This document shows positions 1-11,511 of a DNA stretch of 64,000 nt, in pieces. Position numbers and translations under genes: made by a program. The stretch comes from Myxococcus landrumus (lineage in GTDB: Bacteria; Myxococcota; Myxococcia; Myxococcales; Myxococcaceae): positions 1,517,001 to 1,581,000 of the forward strand of contig NZ_CP071091.1 in the NCBI RefSeq assembly GCF_017301635.1, written 5' to 3'. A model generated the notes under the pieces. It made no database searches and was not told where the DNA came from. It saw only the letters and a program-made list of their open reading frames with translations. Numbering within the stretch: position 1 is the first letter of the stretch; each line of letters opens with the position of its first letter.

Positions 1-742
1 GTGGTGGTTCGACTGGGAGGAGCTGCGCGCGGCCATCGGGCCCCGCACGCGCCTGCTCATCCTCAACACGCCCCACAATCCCACGGGCAAGGTCTTCACT
101 CGCGAGGAGCTGGAGCGGATTGGCGCGCTGTGCGCCGAGCATGATGTGAAGGTGCTGTCGGACGAAGTCTACGAGCACATCACCTTCGCGCCCGCGCGCC
201 ACGTGCGCCCGGCCACGGTGCCTTCGCTGGCGGACCGGACGGTGACGGTGAGCAGCGGCGGCAAGAGCTTCAGCCTCACGGGCTGGAAGGTGGGGTGGAT
301 CATCGCTCCGCCCGCACTGCGAGATGCGATCCAGCGCGCGCACCAGTTCGTGACCTTCGCCACCGCGTCCCCCCTCCAGGCGGCCATGGCCGCGGCGCTC
401 CGACTGCCGGACGCCTACTTCTCGGACCTGGCGGCGGCGTACCTCGCACGACGTGAGCGCCTGATGGCGGGGCTGCGAGAGGCTGGGCTGAAAGCCTACC
501 TACCGGACGGTAGCTACTTCATCCTCGCGGACATCGCCGGGTTCGGCTTCGCCGATGACGTGGCGTTCTGCCGGCACCTCGTCTCGGAGGTGGGCGTGGC
601 GGCCATTCCTCCGAGTGTCTTCTACGGCCCCGAGCACCGGCACCTGGGGCAGGGGCTCGCCCGGTTCGCGTTCTGCAAGACGGACGCGGTGCTCGACGAG
701 GCCTCTCGGAGGCTGCGCGCGAACCTCACGCCTCGGCGCTGA
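1..742 (+). CDS. PLP-dependent class I/II aminotransferase, 5' end missing
   Basis: This is the C-terminal part of a fold-type I PLP aminotransferase. The frame is open from base 2, so the gene starts upstream of the window. Visible motifs are LNTPHNPTGKVF, DEVYEHITF (the Asp that contacts the PLP pyridine nitrogen, then Tyr) and SSGGKSFSLTGWKVGW, whose first Lys is the expected Schiff-base lysine. The C-terminal RFAFCK carries the Arg that normally binds the substrate carboxylate. The PHNPTGK and SFSLTGWKVGW motifs are typical of the kynurenine/methionine aminotransferase (YbdL, KAT) subgroup, which uses glutamine, methionine or aromatic amino acids with 2-oxo acids. The exact substrate cannot be read from sequence. 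A methyltransferase gene follows after about 100 bases on the same strand. Confidence 0.9.
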   Translation, partial: WWFDWEELRAAIGPRTRLLILNTPHNPTGKVFTREELERIGALCAEHDVKVLSDEVYEHITFAPARHVRPATVPSLADRTVTVSSGGKSFSLTGWKVGWIIAPPALRDAIQRAHQFVTFATASPLQAAMAAALRLPDAYFSDLAAAYLARRERLMAGLREAGLKAYLPDGSYFILADIAGFGFADDVAFCRHLVSEVGVAAIPPSVFYGPEHRHLGQGLARFAFCKTDAVLDEASRRLRANLTPRR

Positions 743-841
743 CGCTGTCAGCCCGCGTCCGGTTCATTGCGAGGCTCGAGCGCGGTTGCTACATCCCTCC
801 GAGGAGGGCGGTGCCGCACTTCCCGGCCACCGCGTGTTCGC

Positions 842-1570
842 GTGGACTTCTTCGGCGAGCTGTATCTGCGCAGCACGTTGCCGTTCCTCTCCGAAGCCGT
901 CACGGCGAGAGAGGCGGACTACCTCGCGCGCGCGTTCGCCGACGCGCCTGTCGCGGGCCCCATCGCGGACCTGGGCTGTGGCCATGGGCGTCATGCCTCG
1001 CGGCTCAATGTGTCGGGGCCGCTGGCGCAGCGCATCATCGGCCTGGAGAAGGACGCGCTCTCGCTGTCGATGCGGCGCCGAGGCTTTCCCGTCGTCAGAG
1101 GAGATCTCCGCGCGCTGCCCTTTCAGGACGGGACGCTGGCCGGAGCCTACGCGTGGTACTCCACGCTGTTCGCCTTCACGGACGAAGAGCACGTGGCCAT
1201 CCTGCGTGAGCTGGCTCGCGCGATGAAGCGGGGAGGGCGGCTGGTGTTTCACTCGGTACCGCACGAGCGGCTCGCCGCGTCACCGCGCGCCGCGTTCCAG
1301 CGAACGCTCCCCGATGGCGGCGTGCTGGAGGAGGAGAGCCAGTTCGACGTATCCACCGGACGCGACGTGGGGCGGCGGACGTTGACGCTGAAGGATGGCC
1401 GAGTCCTGTCTGCGTGCTACTCCATTCGCTACTATCCCCTTGCGGAACTTGCCGGGCTGTTGGAAAGCACCGGGTTCTCAATCACCTGGGTACACGGTGG
1501 GCTCGACGGTGAGCCGCTGACGCAGTTGTCTGCCGACCTGATTGTTGGAGCGGTGCTTCGAGATGGCTGA
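842..1570 (+). CDS. Class I SAM-dependent methyltransferase
   Basis: A protein of about 242 aa with a Rossmann methyltransferase core. DLGCGHGRHA is motif I (the SAM-binding glycine loop), GLEKDALSL is the acidic strand-2 region, GDLRALPFQDGTLAGAYAWYSTLF is motif II/III, and RAMKRGGRLVFHSVP is the post-motif strand. This matches the Methyltransf_11/25 families, and the substrate is unknown. I chose GTG at 842 because homology-like sequence begins at VDFFGELYLR. An in-frame ATG at 767 would add an Arg/Ser-rich stretch that does not look coding. The last 8 bases overlap the start of the HMG-CoA lyase gene, so the two are probably translationally coupled. A role in acyl-CoA metabolism is not implied by the sequence itself. 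Confidence 0.75.
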   Translation: MDFFGELYLRSTLPFLSEAVTAREADYLARAFADAPVAGPIADLGCGHGRHASRLNVSGPLAQRIIGLEKDALSLSMRRRGFPVVRGDLRALPFQDGTLAGAYAWYSTLFAFTDEEHVAILRELARAMKRGGRLVFHSVPHERLAASPRAAFQRTLPDGGVLEEESQFDVSTGRDVGRRTLTLKDGRVLSACYSIRYYPLAELAGLLESTGFSITWVHGGLDGEPLTQLSADLIVGAVLRDG

Positions 1571-2537
1571 GACCCCACATTCACGAGCGCGCGGTACCCT
1601 GCTAGGCCAGCTTCCGAAGCAGGTCGACGTCTACGAAGTGGGGCCTCGCGACGGCTTGCAGAACGAGCTGCGCACGCTGCCCACGCGAGACAAGGCGCGG
1701 CTCATCGACGCTCTCGTGAATGCGGGCGAGAAGCGCATCGAGGTCACCTCATTCGTTTCGCCCAAGTGGATTCCTCAGCTGGCGGACGCGGAGGAGCTGC
1801 TGAAGCTGGTGGGGCGGCGCGATGGTGTCGTGTTCTCCGCGCTGGTGCCCAACCTCAAGGGGCTGGAGCGCGCGAAGGACGCGGGCCTCGAGGAGGCCGC
1901 GGTGTTCATCTCCGCTTCCGAGGCCCACTCCAAGAAGAACATCAACAAGACCATCGCCGAGGCCATGGCGAGCGCGCGCGAGGTGACGGCGGCCGCGCTC
2001 CAGGCTGGGATGCGCGTGCGGGGCTACCTGTCCACGGTCTGGGGTTGCCCCTACGAGGGCCACGTCCCCGTGGAGCGGGTGGTGGATATCTGCCGCTACC
2101 TGGTGGACGCGGGCATCTACCAGCTCAGCCTGGGCGATACGATCGGCGTGGGAACTCCCCGGCAGACGGAGGAGATCCTCGGCGCGCTGCTCCAGCACAT
2201 TCCCGTGGAGAAGCTCGCGCTGCATCTGCACGACACGCGGGGAACCGCGTTGGCCAACTCCCTCGTGGGCTTGTCGGCCGGCGTGACGACCTTCGACGCG
2301 AGCATCGGTGGACTCGGCGGCTGTCCCTATGCCCCAGGCGCCGCGGGCAACCTGGCCACCGAGGACGCCGTCTTCATGTTCCACGGCATGGGCGTGGACA
2401 CCGGCATCAACCTGGACCGGCTGGTCGAGGCGGGCGAAATCGCCCAGGAGCTCATCGGCCGCAAGCTGGCGGGCAAGTACCTCCAGGCCGCGCTCGGCGA
2501 ACGGGAGAAGAAGGCCTCCCGCCGCGCGCAGACCTGA
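1563..2537 (+). CDS. mvaB: Hydroxymethylglutaryl-CoA lyase
   Basis: A 324-aa TIM-barrel enzyme that cleaves (S)-3-hydroxy-3-methylglutaryl-CoA to acetoacetate and acetyl-CoA, the last step of leucine degradation. Seen in the sequence: EVGPRDGLQNE at the N-terminus (catalytic Arg and metal-binding Asp), LHLHDTRG (the metal-ligand histidines) and the family signature around GLGGCPYAPGAAGN with its catalytic Cys. The length is normal for the bacterial enzyme. ATG 1563 overlaps the stop of the upstream methyltransferase (ATGGCTGA); a start at 1542 is also in frame but adds only seven residues. The liuC-, liuB- and acyl-CoA dehydrogenase-like genes a few kb downstream support a leucine/isovalerate role. 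In Myxococcus such genes are also linked to alternative isovaleryl-CoA formation (known for the genus, inferred here). Confidence 0.93.
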   Translation: MAETPHSRARGTLLGQLPKQVDVYEVGPRDGLQNELRTLPTRDKARLIDALVNAGEKRIEVTSFVSPKWIPQLADAEELLKLVGRRDGVVFSALVPNLKGLERAKDAGLEEAAVFISASEAHSKKNINKTIAEAMASAREVTAAALQAGMRVRGYLSTVWGCPYEGHVPVERVVDICRYLVDAGIYQLSLGDTIGVGTPRQTEEILGALLQHIPVEKLALHLHDTRGTALANSLVGLSAGVTTFDASIGGLGGCPYAPGAAGNLATEDAVFMFHGMGVDTGINLDRLVEAGEIAQELIGRKLAGKYLQAALGEREKKASRRAQT

Positions 2538-2539
2538 GG

Positions 2540-2558
2540 TGCCGGGCCCTGTGCCCGG
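2540..2558 (+). terminator. GC-rich hairpin after HMG-CoA lyase
   Basis: A perfect 7-bp stem GCCGGGC / GCCCGGC with a CCTGT loop begins 3 bases after the HMG-CoA lyase stop. No U-tract follows (TGCCTCCTCC), so it may be a weak or Rho-assisted terminator. Confidence 0.4.
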
Positions 2559-2705
2559 CTGCCTCCTCCATGAGCGAGCCTGATTGGCGAGGTTCGTGGA
2601 GGTGGGGTGGTGACTTCGTAAGATTTCGACTGCGGTTCCCGTGATGCGACGCGGCTGGTAGCCTGGGTTGGAAACGACCCCGCTTTCGCTCCTGGGAAAG
2701 GCTTC

Positions 2706-4217
2706 ATGACGCATACGGTCGACGCGGAGGCCCTCGCGCGACGCTCGCGGGACATCTTCGACGAGCATCAAAACGCCCTCAGCCGCCGGACGGACCGGAT
2801 GTTCGCGGTGCTGATGGGGCTTCAATGGCTGGGCGGGCTGGTCACCGCGTTGGTGCTGTCGCCTCGGACGTGGGAGGGAACTTCCAGCCAGGTGCATCCG
2901 CACGTCTGGGCCGCGGGTGTTTTGGGCCTCGTCGTCGCGAGCCTCCCCGTGACGCTGAGCCTGCTCCGGCCGGGGAGCACCTCCACCCGCTTCTCCATCG
3001 CCGTGGCGCAGGCCCTGACGTCGGCGCTGCTCATCCACCTCACGGATGGCCGCATCGAGACGCACTTCCATGTCTTCGGCTCGCTGGCCTTCCTGGCCGT
3101 CTACCGCGACGTCCGGGTGCTGTTCCTCTACGCCGGCGTCGTCGTGGTGGACCATGTCGCGCGCGGCCTCTTCTGGCCCGAGTCCATCTTCGGCACGAGC
3201 CTGGTGAGCGTGCTGCGCCCGCTGGAGCATGCGGGGTGGGTGGTGTTCGAGCTCGTCTTCCTCTTCATCACGTGCCGCAGCGGCTTGCGGGACTTGAAGG
3301 AGCTGGCGTCCCGCCAGGCGCGGCTGGAGCTGGTGCAGGGCGAGGTCCAGGCGCGAGTGGTGGAGCCGCTCGTGGACTCCTCCCGTCACCTGACGGATGC
3401 GGTGCGCGCGTTGAGCGCCTCGACCGAGGAGCAGCGGCGCATGCTGTCGCGTCAGTCGCAGGCCCTGACGGAGACGCAGGTGACGGCAACGGAAATCCAG
3501 CGCACGTCCGAGGTGGCCGCGCGGCAGGCGGAGGTCATCCTCGAGTCCACGACGCAGGCGGGGGACGCCGGAGCCTCCGCGCAGGCGATGATTGGCAAGA
3601 GCATGCGGGGGCTGGAGGGCATCCGCGAGCAGGCCGCCCTGTTGTCGGGGCAGCTCGAAGGACTGGGGGCGAGGGCCCGGCAGCTCACCGCCGTCGCGTC
3701 CACCGTGAAGGACCTGGCGGACCAGTCCAACATGGTCGCCATCAACGCCGCCATCGAGGCCGCGCGTTCGGGCGAGAAGGGGCGAGGCTTCGCGGTGGTC
3801 GCGATGGAGATGCGCCGCCTCGCGCGTCAGTCGCAGGAGGCCACGAGGGAGGTTCGGGTCATCCTCGATGACACGCTCAAGTCCATCAACACGGTGGTGG
3901 ACCTGAGCCGCAAGGGCTCCGAGCGGATGGCGCAGGACTTGGAGGCAGTGCGTGCGTCGGGAGAGAGCCTTCGGGGCATCTCGTCGATGATGGACAACAG
4001 CACGGACAGCGTCCGCCGCATCTCCGCCGCGGTGGGGCAGCAGGCCGCCGGCGTCTCCCAGCTCTTCGGGGCCGTGAATGACCTCTCCACGATGATGACG
4101 GAGACCCTGGCGCGCCTGGACGCCGCGACGGCCGCCACATGGACCCTCGAGTCCGTGACGGACCGGGTGCAGGGCGTCATCCAGACCTACCAATCAGAGA
4201 AGCCCACAGCCCCTTGA
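2706..4217 (+). CDS. Methyl-accepting chemotaxis protein with multi-pass membrane N-terminus
   Basis: A 503-aa chemoreceptor. Residues about 30-190 hold several hydrophobic membrane segments (near 32-52, 67-87, 98-112, 122-150 and 176-190) with no large periplasmic ligand-binding loop. Residues about 200-503 form the cytoplasmic coiled coil. The signalling tip at about 335-365 contains NMVAINAAIEAARSGEKGRG, close to the canonical tip that binds CheW and CheA. The membrane part has IETHFHVFGSLAFLAVYRD, with His120 and His122. As I recall, this motif also precedes kinases and cyclases in myxobacteria, so it is probably a reusable membrane sensor module. GGGAAAGG precedes ATG 2706 as a good ribosome-binding site. 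No che genes lie nearby, so this is an orphan receptor. The ligand is unknown. Confidence 0.92.
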   Translation: MTHTVDAEALARRSRDIFDEHQNALSRRTDRMFAVLMGLQWLGGLVTALVLSPRTWEGTSSQVHPHVWAAGVLGLVVASLPVTLSLLRPGSTSTRFSIAVAQALTSALLIHLTDGRIETHFHVFGSLAFLAVYRDVRVLFLYAGVVVVDHVARGLFWPESIFGTSLVSVLRPLEHAGWVVFELVFLFITCRSGLRDLKELASRQARLELVQGEVQARVVEPLVDSSRHLTDAVRALSASTEEQRRMLSRQSQALTETQVTATEIQRTSEVAARQAEVILESTTQAGDAGASAQAMIGKSMRGLEGIREQAALLSGQLEGLGARARQLTAVASTVKDLADQSNMVAINAAIEAARSGEKGRGFAVVAMEMRRLARQSQEATREVRVILDDTLKSINTVVDLSRKGSERMAQDLEAVRASGESLRGISSMMDNSTDSVRRISAAVGQQAAGVSQLFGAVNDLSTMMTETLARLDAATAATWTLESVTDRVQGVIQTYQSEKPTAP

Positions 4218-4252
4218 GCGCCTGGGCGGCTCGTCTGAGGGGTCTGGATTTC

Positions 4253-7212
<2,960 letters not shown>

Positions 7213-7220
7213 AGACACGA

Positions 7221-7254
7221 AGGGCGGCGGCCTCGACTCATCTGCCACCGCCCT
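7221..7254 (+). terminator. Hairpin after liuC
   Basis: AGGGCGGCGGC (7221-7231) pairs with GCCACCGCCCT (7244-7254) with one mismatch, starting 9 bases after the liuC stop. No U-tract is visible. Confidence 0.45.
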
Positions 7255-7275
7255 CGATGTCATGCCTTGTCCCCG

Positions 7276-7312
7276 CGCGGCCCCTCGCTTCGATTCGCGA
7301 GCGAGGGCCGCG
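7276..7312. terminator. Strong GC hairpin between convergent liuC and YtxH-like gene
   Basis: CGCGGCCCCTCGCT (7276-7289) pairs with AGCGAGGGCCGCG (7300-7312) with one bulged C, giving a 13-bp stem. It lies between two convergent genes, so it probably ends transcription from both sides. Confidence 0.5.
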
Positions 7313-7328
7313 TGAGCCGCCCGCCGCC

Positions 7329-7688
7329 TCAGGCGCTGGCGCTCTTCTCTGGCGCCAGGCCGATGTTCTGCTTGTTCATGTAGCCCATGGCCTTGTCCTT
7401 GACGGTGGTGCGGAAGTCATCGCCCGTCTTCGGCGTGAGCAGCAGCGCGACGACGCCGCCCGCCACCGCGCCCAGGAGGAACAGGCCCAGGCCGCCCACG
7501 CCGGTGCGACCCGGCTTGTAGGTCCTCAGCCCCACGTGGCGCAGTGCATCATCCGGATCGAACTCGTCCCAGCGTTCCCGGGCCACGCGTGGCAGCTCGT
7601 TGAGGAGCTTGTGAGCCATCCACTTGCGGTACAGCTCGCTCTTGGCCAGTCCCTTCGCCGTCCACATCGCCTTTTTCTTCGCGAACAT
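7329..7688 (-). CDS. Small YtxH-like membrane protein
   Basis: A 119-aa protein. The first 60 residues are basic and Trp-containing, and soluble-looking. One membrane helix follows at about 65-85 (GGLGLFLLGAVAGGVVALLL), then TPKTGDDFRTTVKDKA. The small Gly/Ala-rich helix followed by TPKTG is the hallmark of the YtxH (Gsx) family, whose function is poorly known and linked to general stress in Bacillus. The gene diverges from the carboxyltransferase gene; the 206-base gap between them has no promoter I can defend. Confidence 0.7.
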   Translation of the reverse strand: MFAKKKAMWTAKGLAKSELYRKWMAHKLLNELPRVARERWDEFDPDDALRHVGLRTYKPGRTGVGGLGLFLLGAVAGGVVALLLTPKTGDDFRTTVKDKAMGYMNKQNIGLAPEKSASA

Positions 7689-7894
7689 GCATCCCTCCAG
7701 AGCCGGTGCTGCCCAGGGACGCGCCGCGCCGCGGAGCGTCTCCTTCGAGGTTTGAAGGTAGGCAGGTGAGCCCGTGCCGGCATCCCCCGGGCCCTGGGGT
7801 TCGCTCAGCGCGTCATGGGCCAGACGACATGGTGCGTCGAGCCCTCGGTGAGAGAGCAGCCAGTTGGGAGCCTTTCTGCTATGTCGCCCGGGCC

Positions 7895-9424
7895 ATGTCC
7901 CAAGACTCGAAGCTGCTGGAGAAGATCGCCCAGGTGGAGAAGGGTGGCGCGTCGAAGTACCACGCGAAGAACCAGGAGGCCGGCAAGCTGTTCGCGCGCG
8001 AGCGCATCCGCTTGCTCGTCGACGAAGGTTCGTTCGTCGAGGACGCGAAGCTCGCCAACAACCTGGACCCGGAGCTGCCCTCGGATGGCGTCGTCATCGG
8101 CCTGGGCAAGGTGTCCGGCCGCACTGTGGCCATCATGGCCAACGACTCCACGGTGAAGGCCGGGAGCTGGGGTGCCCGCACGGTGGAGAAGATTCTCCGC
8201 ATCCAGGAGACCGCCCGCTCGCTGCGCTGCCCGTTGCTCTACCTGGTGGACTCCGCGGGTGCCCGCATCACGGACCAGGTGGAGATGTTCCCCGGCCGCC
8301 GCGGCGCCGGACGCATCTTCTACAACGAGGTGCACATGTCCGGGGACGTGCCCCAGGTGTGCCTGCTCTTCGGACCCTCGGCGGCGGGTGGCGCGTACAT
8401 CCCGGCCTTCTGCGACCTGGTCATCATGGTGGACGGAAATGCCTCCATGTACCTGGGCAGCCCGCGCATGGCGGAGATGGTCATCGGCGAGAAGGTGACG
8501 CTGGAGGAGATGGGCGGCGCGAAGATGCACTGCTCCATCTCCGGCTGTGGCGATGTGCTGGTGAAGACGGAGCAGGAGGCCATCGCCGCGGCGAAGAAGT
8601 ACCTGGCCTTCTTCCCGGAGAACTGCAGCCAGCTTCCTCCTCGCGATGCGCCGAAGGCCCCCAAGGCCAGCGGGAAGAAGGTGGAGGAGATCGTCCCGGT
8701 CGACCAGAACAAGCCCTTCGACATGCATGCGCTCATCACCGAGCTCATCGACGAGGGGAGCTGGTTCGAGGTGAAGAAGCTCTTCGCGCAGGAGCTCATC
8801 ACGGGCCTGGCGCGCATCGACGGGCGCCCGGTGGGCATCGTGGCCAACCAGCCCAAGTACAAGGGCGGTGTGCTCTTCGTCGACAGCGCCGACAAGGCCG
8901 CGCGCTTCATCTGGCTGTGCGACGCCTTCAACATCCCGCTGCTCTATCTGGCGGACGTGCCGGGCTTCATGATCGGCACCAAGGTGGAGCGCGCGGGCAT
9001 CATCCGCTCGGGCGCGAAGATGATCTCCGCCGTGTCCGAGGCCAGCGTGCCGCGCATCTGCGTCGTCGTGCGCAAGGCCTATGGCGCGGGCCTCTACGCC
9101 ATGAGCGGCCCGGGGTTCGCTCCGGAGGCCACCCTGGCGCTGCCCGGCGCGATGATCGCCGTCATGGGGCCGGAGGCGGCCGTCAACGCGGTCTACTACA
9201 ACAAGATCCAGGAGCTGCCCGAGGCCGACCGCCCCGCCTACGTCCAGAAGCTGCGGGACGAGTACAAGGCGGACGTGGACATCTACAAGCTGGCCAGCGA
9301 GCTGGTCATCGATGACATCGTCCCGGGAGACCGGCTGAGGCAGGAGCTGACCCAGCGCTATGGCCTGTACGCCGAGCGCCAGACGCCCCCGGCCGAAAAG
9401 AAGCACGGCGTCTATCCCGTTTGA
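7895..9424 (+). CDS. liuB: Acyl-CoA carboxylase carboxyltransferase (beta) subunit, probably methylcrotonoyl-CoA carboxylase
   Basis: A 509-aa carboxyltransferase of the crotonase superfamily, with N- and C-terminal halves each carrying a glycine-rich oxyanion loop (LFGPSAAGGAYIPAFCD and KAYGAGLYAMSGPGFAPEA). It moves carboxyl from carboxybiotin to an acyl-CoA. STVKAGSWGARTVEKILRI at about residues 87-105 and YNEVHMSGDVPQ are features I associate with methylcrotonoyl-CoA carboxylase beta chains rather than propionyl-CoA ones. Together with the neighbouring liuC-like gene this supports 3-methylcrotonoyl-CoA as substrate. The biotin-carrying alpha subunit is not in the window, so it must be encoded elsewhere. 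ATG 7895 begins the conserved MSQDSKLLEKI segment. No clear ribosome-binding site precedes it. Confidence 0.85.
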   Translation: MSQDSKLLEKIAQVEKGGASKYHAKNQEAGKLFARERIRLLVDEGSFVEDAKLANNLDPELPSDGVVIGLGKVSGRTVAIMANDSTVKAGSWGARTVEKILRIQETARSLRCPLLYLVDSAGARITDQVEMFPGRRGAGRIFYNEVHMSGDVPQVCLLFGPSAAGGAYIPAFCDLVIMVDGNASMYLGSPRMAEMVIGEKVTLEEMGGAKMHCSISGCGDVLVKTEQEAIAAAKKYLAFFPENCSQLPPRDAPKAPKASGKKVEEIVPVDQNKPFDMHALITELIDEGSWFEVKKLFAQELITGLARIDGRPVGIVANQPKYKGGVLFVDSADKAARFIWLCDAFNIPLLYLADVPGFMIGTKVERAGIIRSGAKMISAVSEASVPRICVVVRKAYGAGLYAMSGPGFAPEATLALPGAMIAVMGPEAAVNAVYYNKIQELPEADRPAYVQKLRDEYKADVDIYKLASELVIDDIVPGDRLRQELTQRYGLYAERQTPPAEKKHGVYPV

Positions 9425-9442
9425 GTAGAGAATCTTGACCAC

Positions 9443-9467
9443 TCCGGAAGGCGCTCTGCCTTCCGGA
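9443..9467 (+). terminator. Perfect 10-bp hairpin between carboxyltransferase and acyl-CoA dehydrogenase genes
   Basis: TCCGGAAGGC (9443-9452) and GCCTTCCGGA (9458-9467) form a perfect stem with a GCTCT loop, 18 bases after the liuB stop and 26 bases before the next start. It is followed by ACCCTTTGC rather than a U-run, so it may terminate only in part. Confidence 0.5.
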
Positions 9468-9493
9468 ACCCTTTGCTATAGATCCACCCGACC

Positions 9494-10639
9494 ATGGACT
9501 TTGAACTTCCCGAGAGTCATCGCGCCCTCCAGTCCTCCCTCCGAGACTTCTGCGAACGCCAGGTGAAGCCGTACGCCGGCCAGTGGGACAAGGAGGAGAA
9601 GTTCCCCATGGAAGTCGTGCGCGAGCTGGGACAGCTCGGCGTCATGGGCATCCTCGTCGGGGAGAAGTACGGCGGGGCGGCCATGGACTCGCTCGCCGTG
9701 GCGGTGGCCGTGGAGGAGATCGCCCGGTACGACGGCTCGCTGGCCCTGACGGTGGCCAGCCACAACGGCCTGGGCACCAGCCACCTGCGCGTCTTCGGCA
9801 ACGCCACCCAGCACGAGAAGTACCTGCCCAAGCTGGCCACGGGTGAGTACCTGGGCGCGTGGGGCCTGACGGAGCCGGGCTCGGGCTCGGACGCGTCGGG
9901 GATGAAGACGACGGCGGTGCGCCAGGGCAACGACTGGGTGCTCAACGGCACCAAGATGTTCATCACCCAGGGCACCGTGGGCGACGTCTTCGTGGTGCTC
10001 GCGGTGACGGCCCCGGAGAAGCGGCAGAAGGGCATCACCGCCTTCCTGCTGGAGAAGGGGATGCCGGGGTTCAGCCAGCGCGCCATTCACGGCAAGCTGG
10101 GCATGCGCTCGTCGGACACGGCGGAGCTCATCCTGGAGAACGTGGTCGTCCCCGACGCGAACCGCGTGGGCGAGGTGAACCACGGCTTCATCGACACGAT
10201 GAAGATCCTCGACCGCGGCCGCATCACCATCGGTGCCCTGGCCGTGGGCCTCGCCCGGGGGGCGCTGGAGGAGTCGGCGCGGTACTCGAAGGAGCGCACC
10301 GCGTTCGGCCAGCCCATTGGCGAGTTCCAAGCGCTGCGCTGGATGATGGCGGACATGAAGACGGAGACGGACGCGGCGCGGCTGCTCGTCCACCGCGCGG
10401 CGCGGTTGGCCGACGCGGGGCAGCCGTACTCCCGGGAGGCGGCGATGGCGAAGCTGTTCGCCTCCGAGGCCGCCATGCGCGCCAGCTCCAAGGCCGTGCA
10501 GATCCACGGCGGCTACGGCTACACCCGTGAATTCCCCGTCGAGCGCTACCTGCGCGACGCCAAATTGTGTGAAATTGGCGAGGGAACGAGCGAAATCCAA
10601 CGCACCATCATCGCGAGAGAGACCTTCAAAGGGGCTTGA
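9494..10639 (+). CDS. Acyl-CoA dehydrogenase, short-chain catalytic-base type
   Basis: A 381-aa FAD flavoenzyme that makes trans-2-enoyl-CoA and passes electrons to [20 protein letters not shown] is the flavin/substrate signature and [22 protein letters not shown] is the C-terminal signature. The catalytic-base region reads [12 protein letters not shown], which puts Glu at the short/medium-chain (SCAD/MCAD) position. The helix-G site used by isovaleryl-CoA dehydrogenase reads [10 protein letters not shown], without Glu there. So although it sits in a liu-like group, it may act on butyryl, 2-methylbutyryl or similar short chains rather than as classic LiuA. It overlaps the next gene by one base (TGATG). 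Confidence 0.9.
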   Translation: MDFELPESHRALQSSLRDFCERQVKPYAGQWDKEEKFPMEVVRELGQLGVMGILVGEKYGGAAMDSLAVAVAVEEIARYDGSLALTVASHNGLGTSHLRVFGNATQHEKYLPKLATGEYLGAWGLTEPGSGSDASGMKTTAVRQGNDWVLNGTKMFITQGTVGDVFVVLAVTAPEKRQKGITAFLLEKGMPGFSQRAIHGKLGMRSSDTAELILENVVVPDANRVGEVNHGFIDTMKILDRGRITIGALAVGLARGALEESARYSKERTAFGQPIGEFQALRWMMADMKTETDAARLLVHRAARLADAGQPYSREAAMAKLFASEAAMRASSKAVQIHGGYGYTREFPVERYLRDAKLCEIGEGTSEIQRTIIARETFKGA

Positions 10640-11502
10640 TGGACACGGCACGGCTGGAAGCACTCGGGCTTCAGGTACGTGAGGATGCGGCCGGCATCGA
10701 GGCGGTGCTGGACCTGGAGTCGTCGCCTCTCGTCAATCCCGTGACCAAGGCCTTCATCGCCGAGGTGACCTTCCAGGTGATGGGGGACCGGCTCATCCCC
10801 ATCTCCCCGGCGGCGGTGGTGGGGCTCGCGCCCATCCTCGTGGGGGCGCTCAGCGACGTCGCGGACATCGAGGCGCTGCTGTCGGACGCCTTCAACGAGC
10901 ACATCTTCCACGTGCAGCGCCGCTCCGCGGAGCTCCAGGTGCTGGGGCTGCCGCCTCGGGTGGACCCGGAGACGCTGGAGCTGTCCACCGAGGTCGTGGA
11001 AGGGGACCTGTCCGTGCTGCTCGCGGCGGACCGCCTGGGCAACTTCCGCATCGCGCGGGCACAGCGGGACCAGTCGGATGTGGCCGGCGGTGCGGGGCAC
11101 ACGCTGGAGCTGTCGGAGTTCCGGGAGCGGGCGGCCCTCACGGGCTACCTGGCGGCGCTCCTGGGTGAACCGGCCAGTCGGCCTCAGCCGCCGCCTCCGG
11201 GCGCGGGGCTGGTGCGTTTCTCCGACATCGTGGAGAAGTTTGGGGTGGAGTCGTTGGTTCCACCCCGCAGCAGCTTGGAGTTGTTGGCGCAGTTGCAGGT
11301 GGAAGGCCGGCCGTACCGCTTCGCCGCGGCGAGGGTGGCGGGACGCACCTTCCGGGGACTGTTGGCGGGTGCCCAGGGCAAGGTCTGGGCGGGCCGATTC
11401 GAGCTGGATGAATTTCCGGGCATTGTCCGGATGGTGGCGGCGTTGCTGAAGGTCCGTCCCGAAGCCGTGAGGCTCGTGGGCCCTGACGCGCCTCAGGAGT
11501 GA
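10639..11502 (+). CDS. Conserved protein of unknown function
   Basis: A 287-aa protein that I do not recognise. It is soluble, acidic, and rich in Leu, Val and Glu, with a Pro-rich linker at about 180-190 (RPQPPPPGAG) that suggests two domains. It has no Cys-rich motif, membrane segment or signal peptide. ATG 10639 overlaps the TGA of the acyl-CoA dehydrogenase by one base, with AAAGGGG just upstream. The rnc start follows 9 bases after its stop, so it is probably co-transcribed with both neighbours. The base composition matches the surroundings, so there is no sign of transfer. Confidence 0.75.
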   Translation: MDTARLEALGLQVREDAAGIEAVLDLESSPLVNPVTKAFIAEVTFQVMGDRLIPISPAAVVGLAPILVGALSDVADIEALLSDAFNEHIFHVQRRSAELQVLGLPPRVDPETLELSTEVVEGDLSVLLAADRLGNFRIARAQRDQSDVAGGAGHTLELSEFRERAALTGYLAALLGEPASRPQPPPPGAGLVRFSDIVEKFGVESLVPPRSSLELLAQLQVEGRPYRFAAARVAGRTFRGLLAGAQGKVWAGRFELDEFPGIVRMVAALLKVRPEAVRLVGPDAPQE

Positions 11503-11511
11503 GAGACGTCC

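Noticed and set aside
9435-9482. TTGACC and TATAGA as a promoter before the acyl-CoA dehydrogenase
   Set aside because: They are 36 bases apart with a perfect hairpin between them; no valid pair was found.
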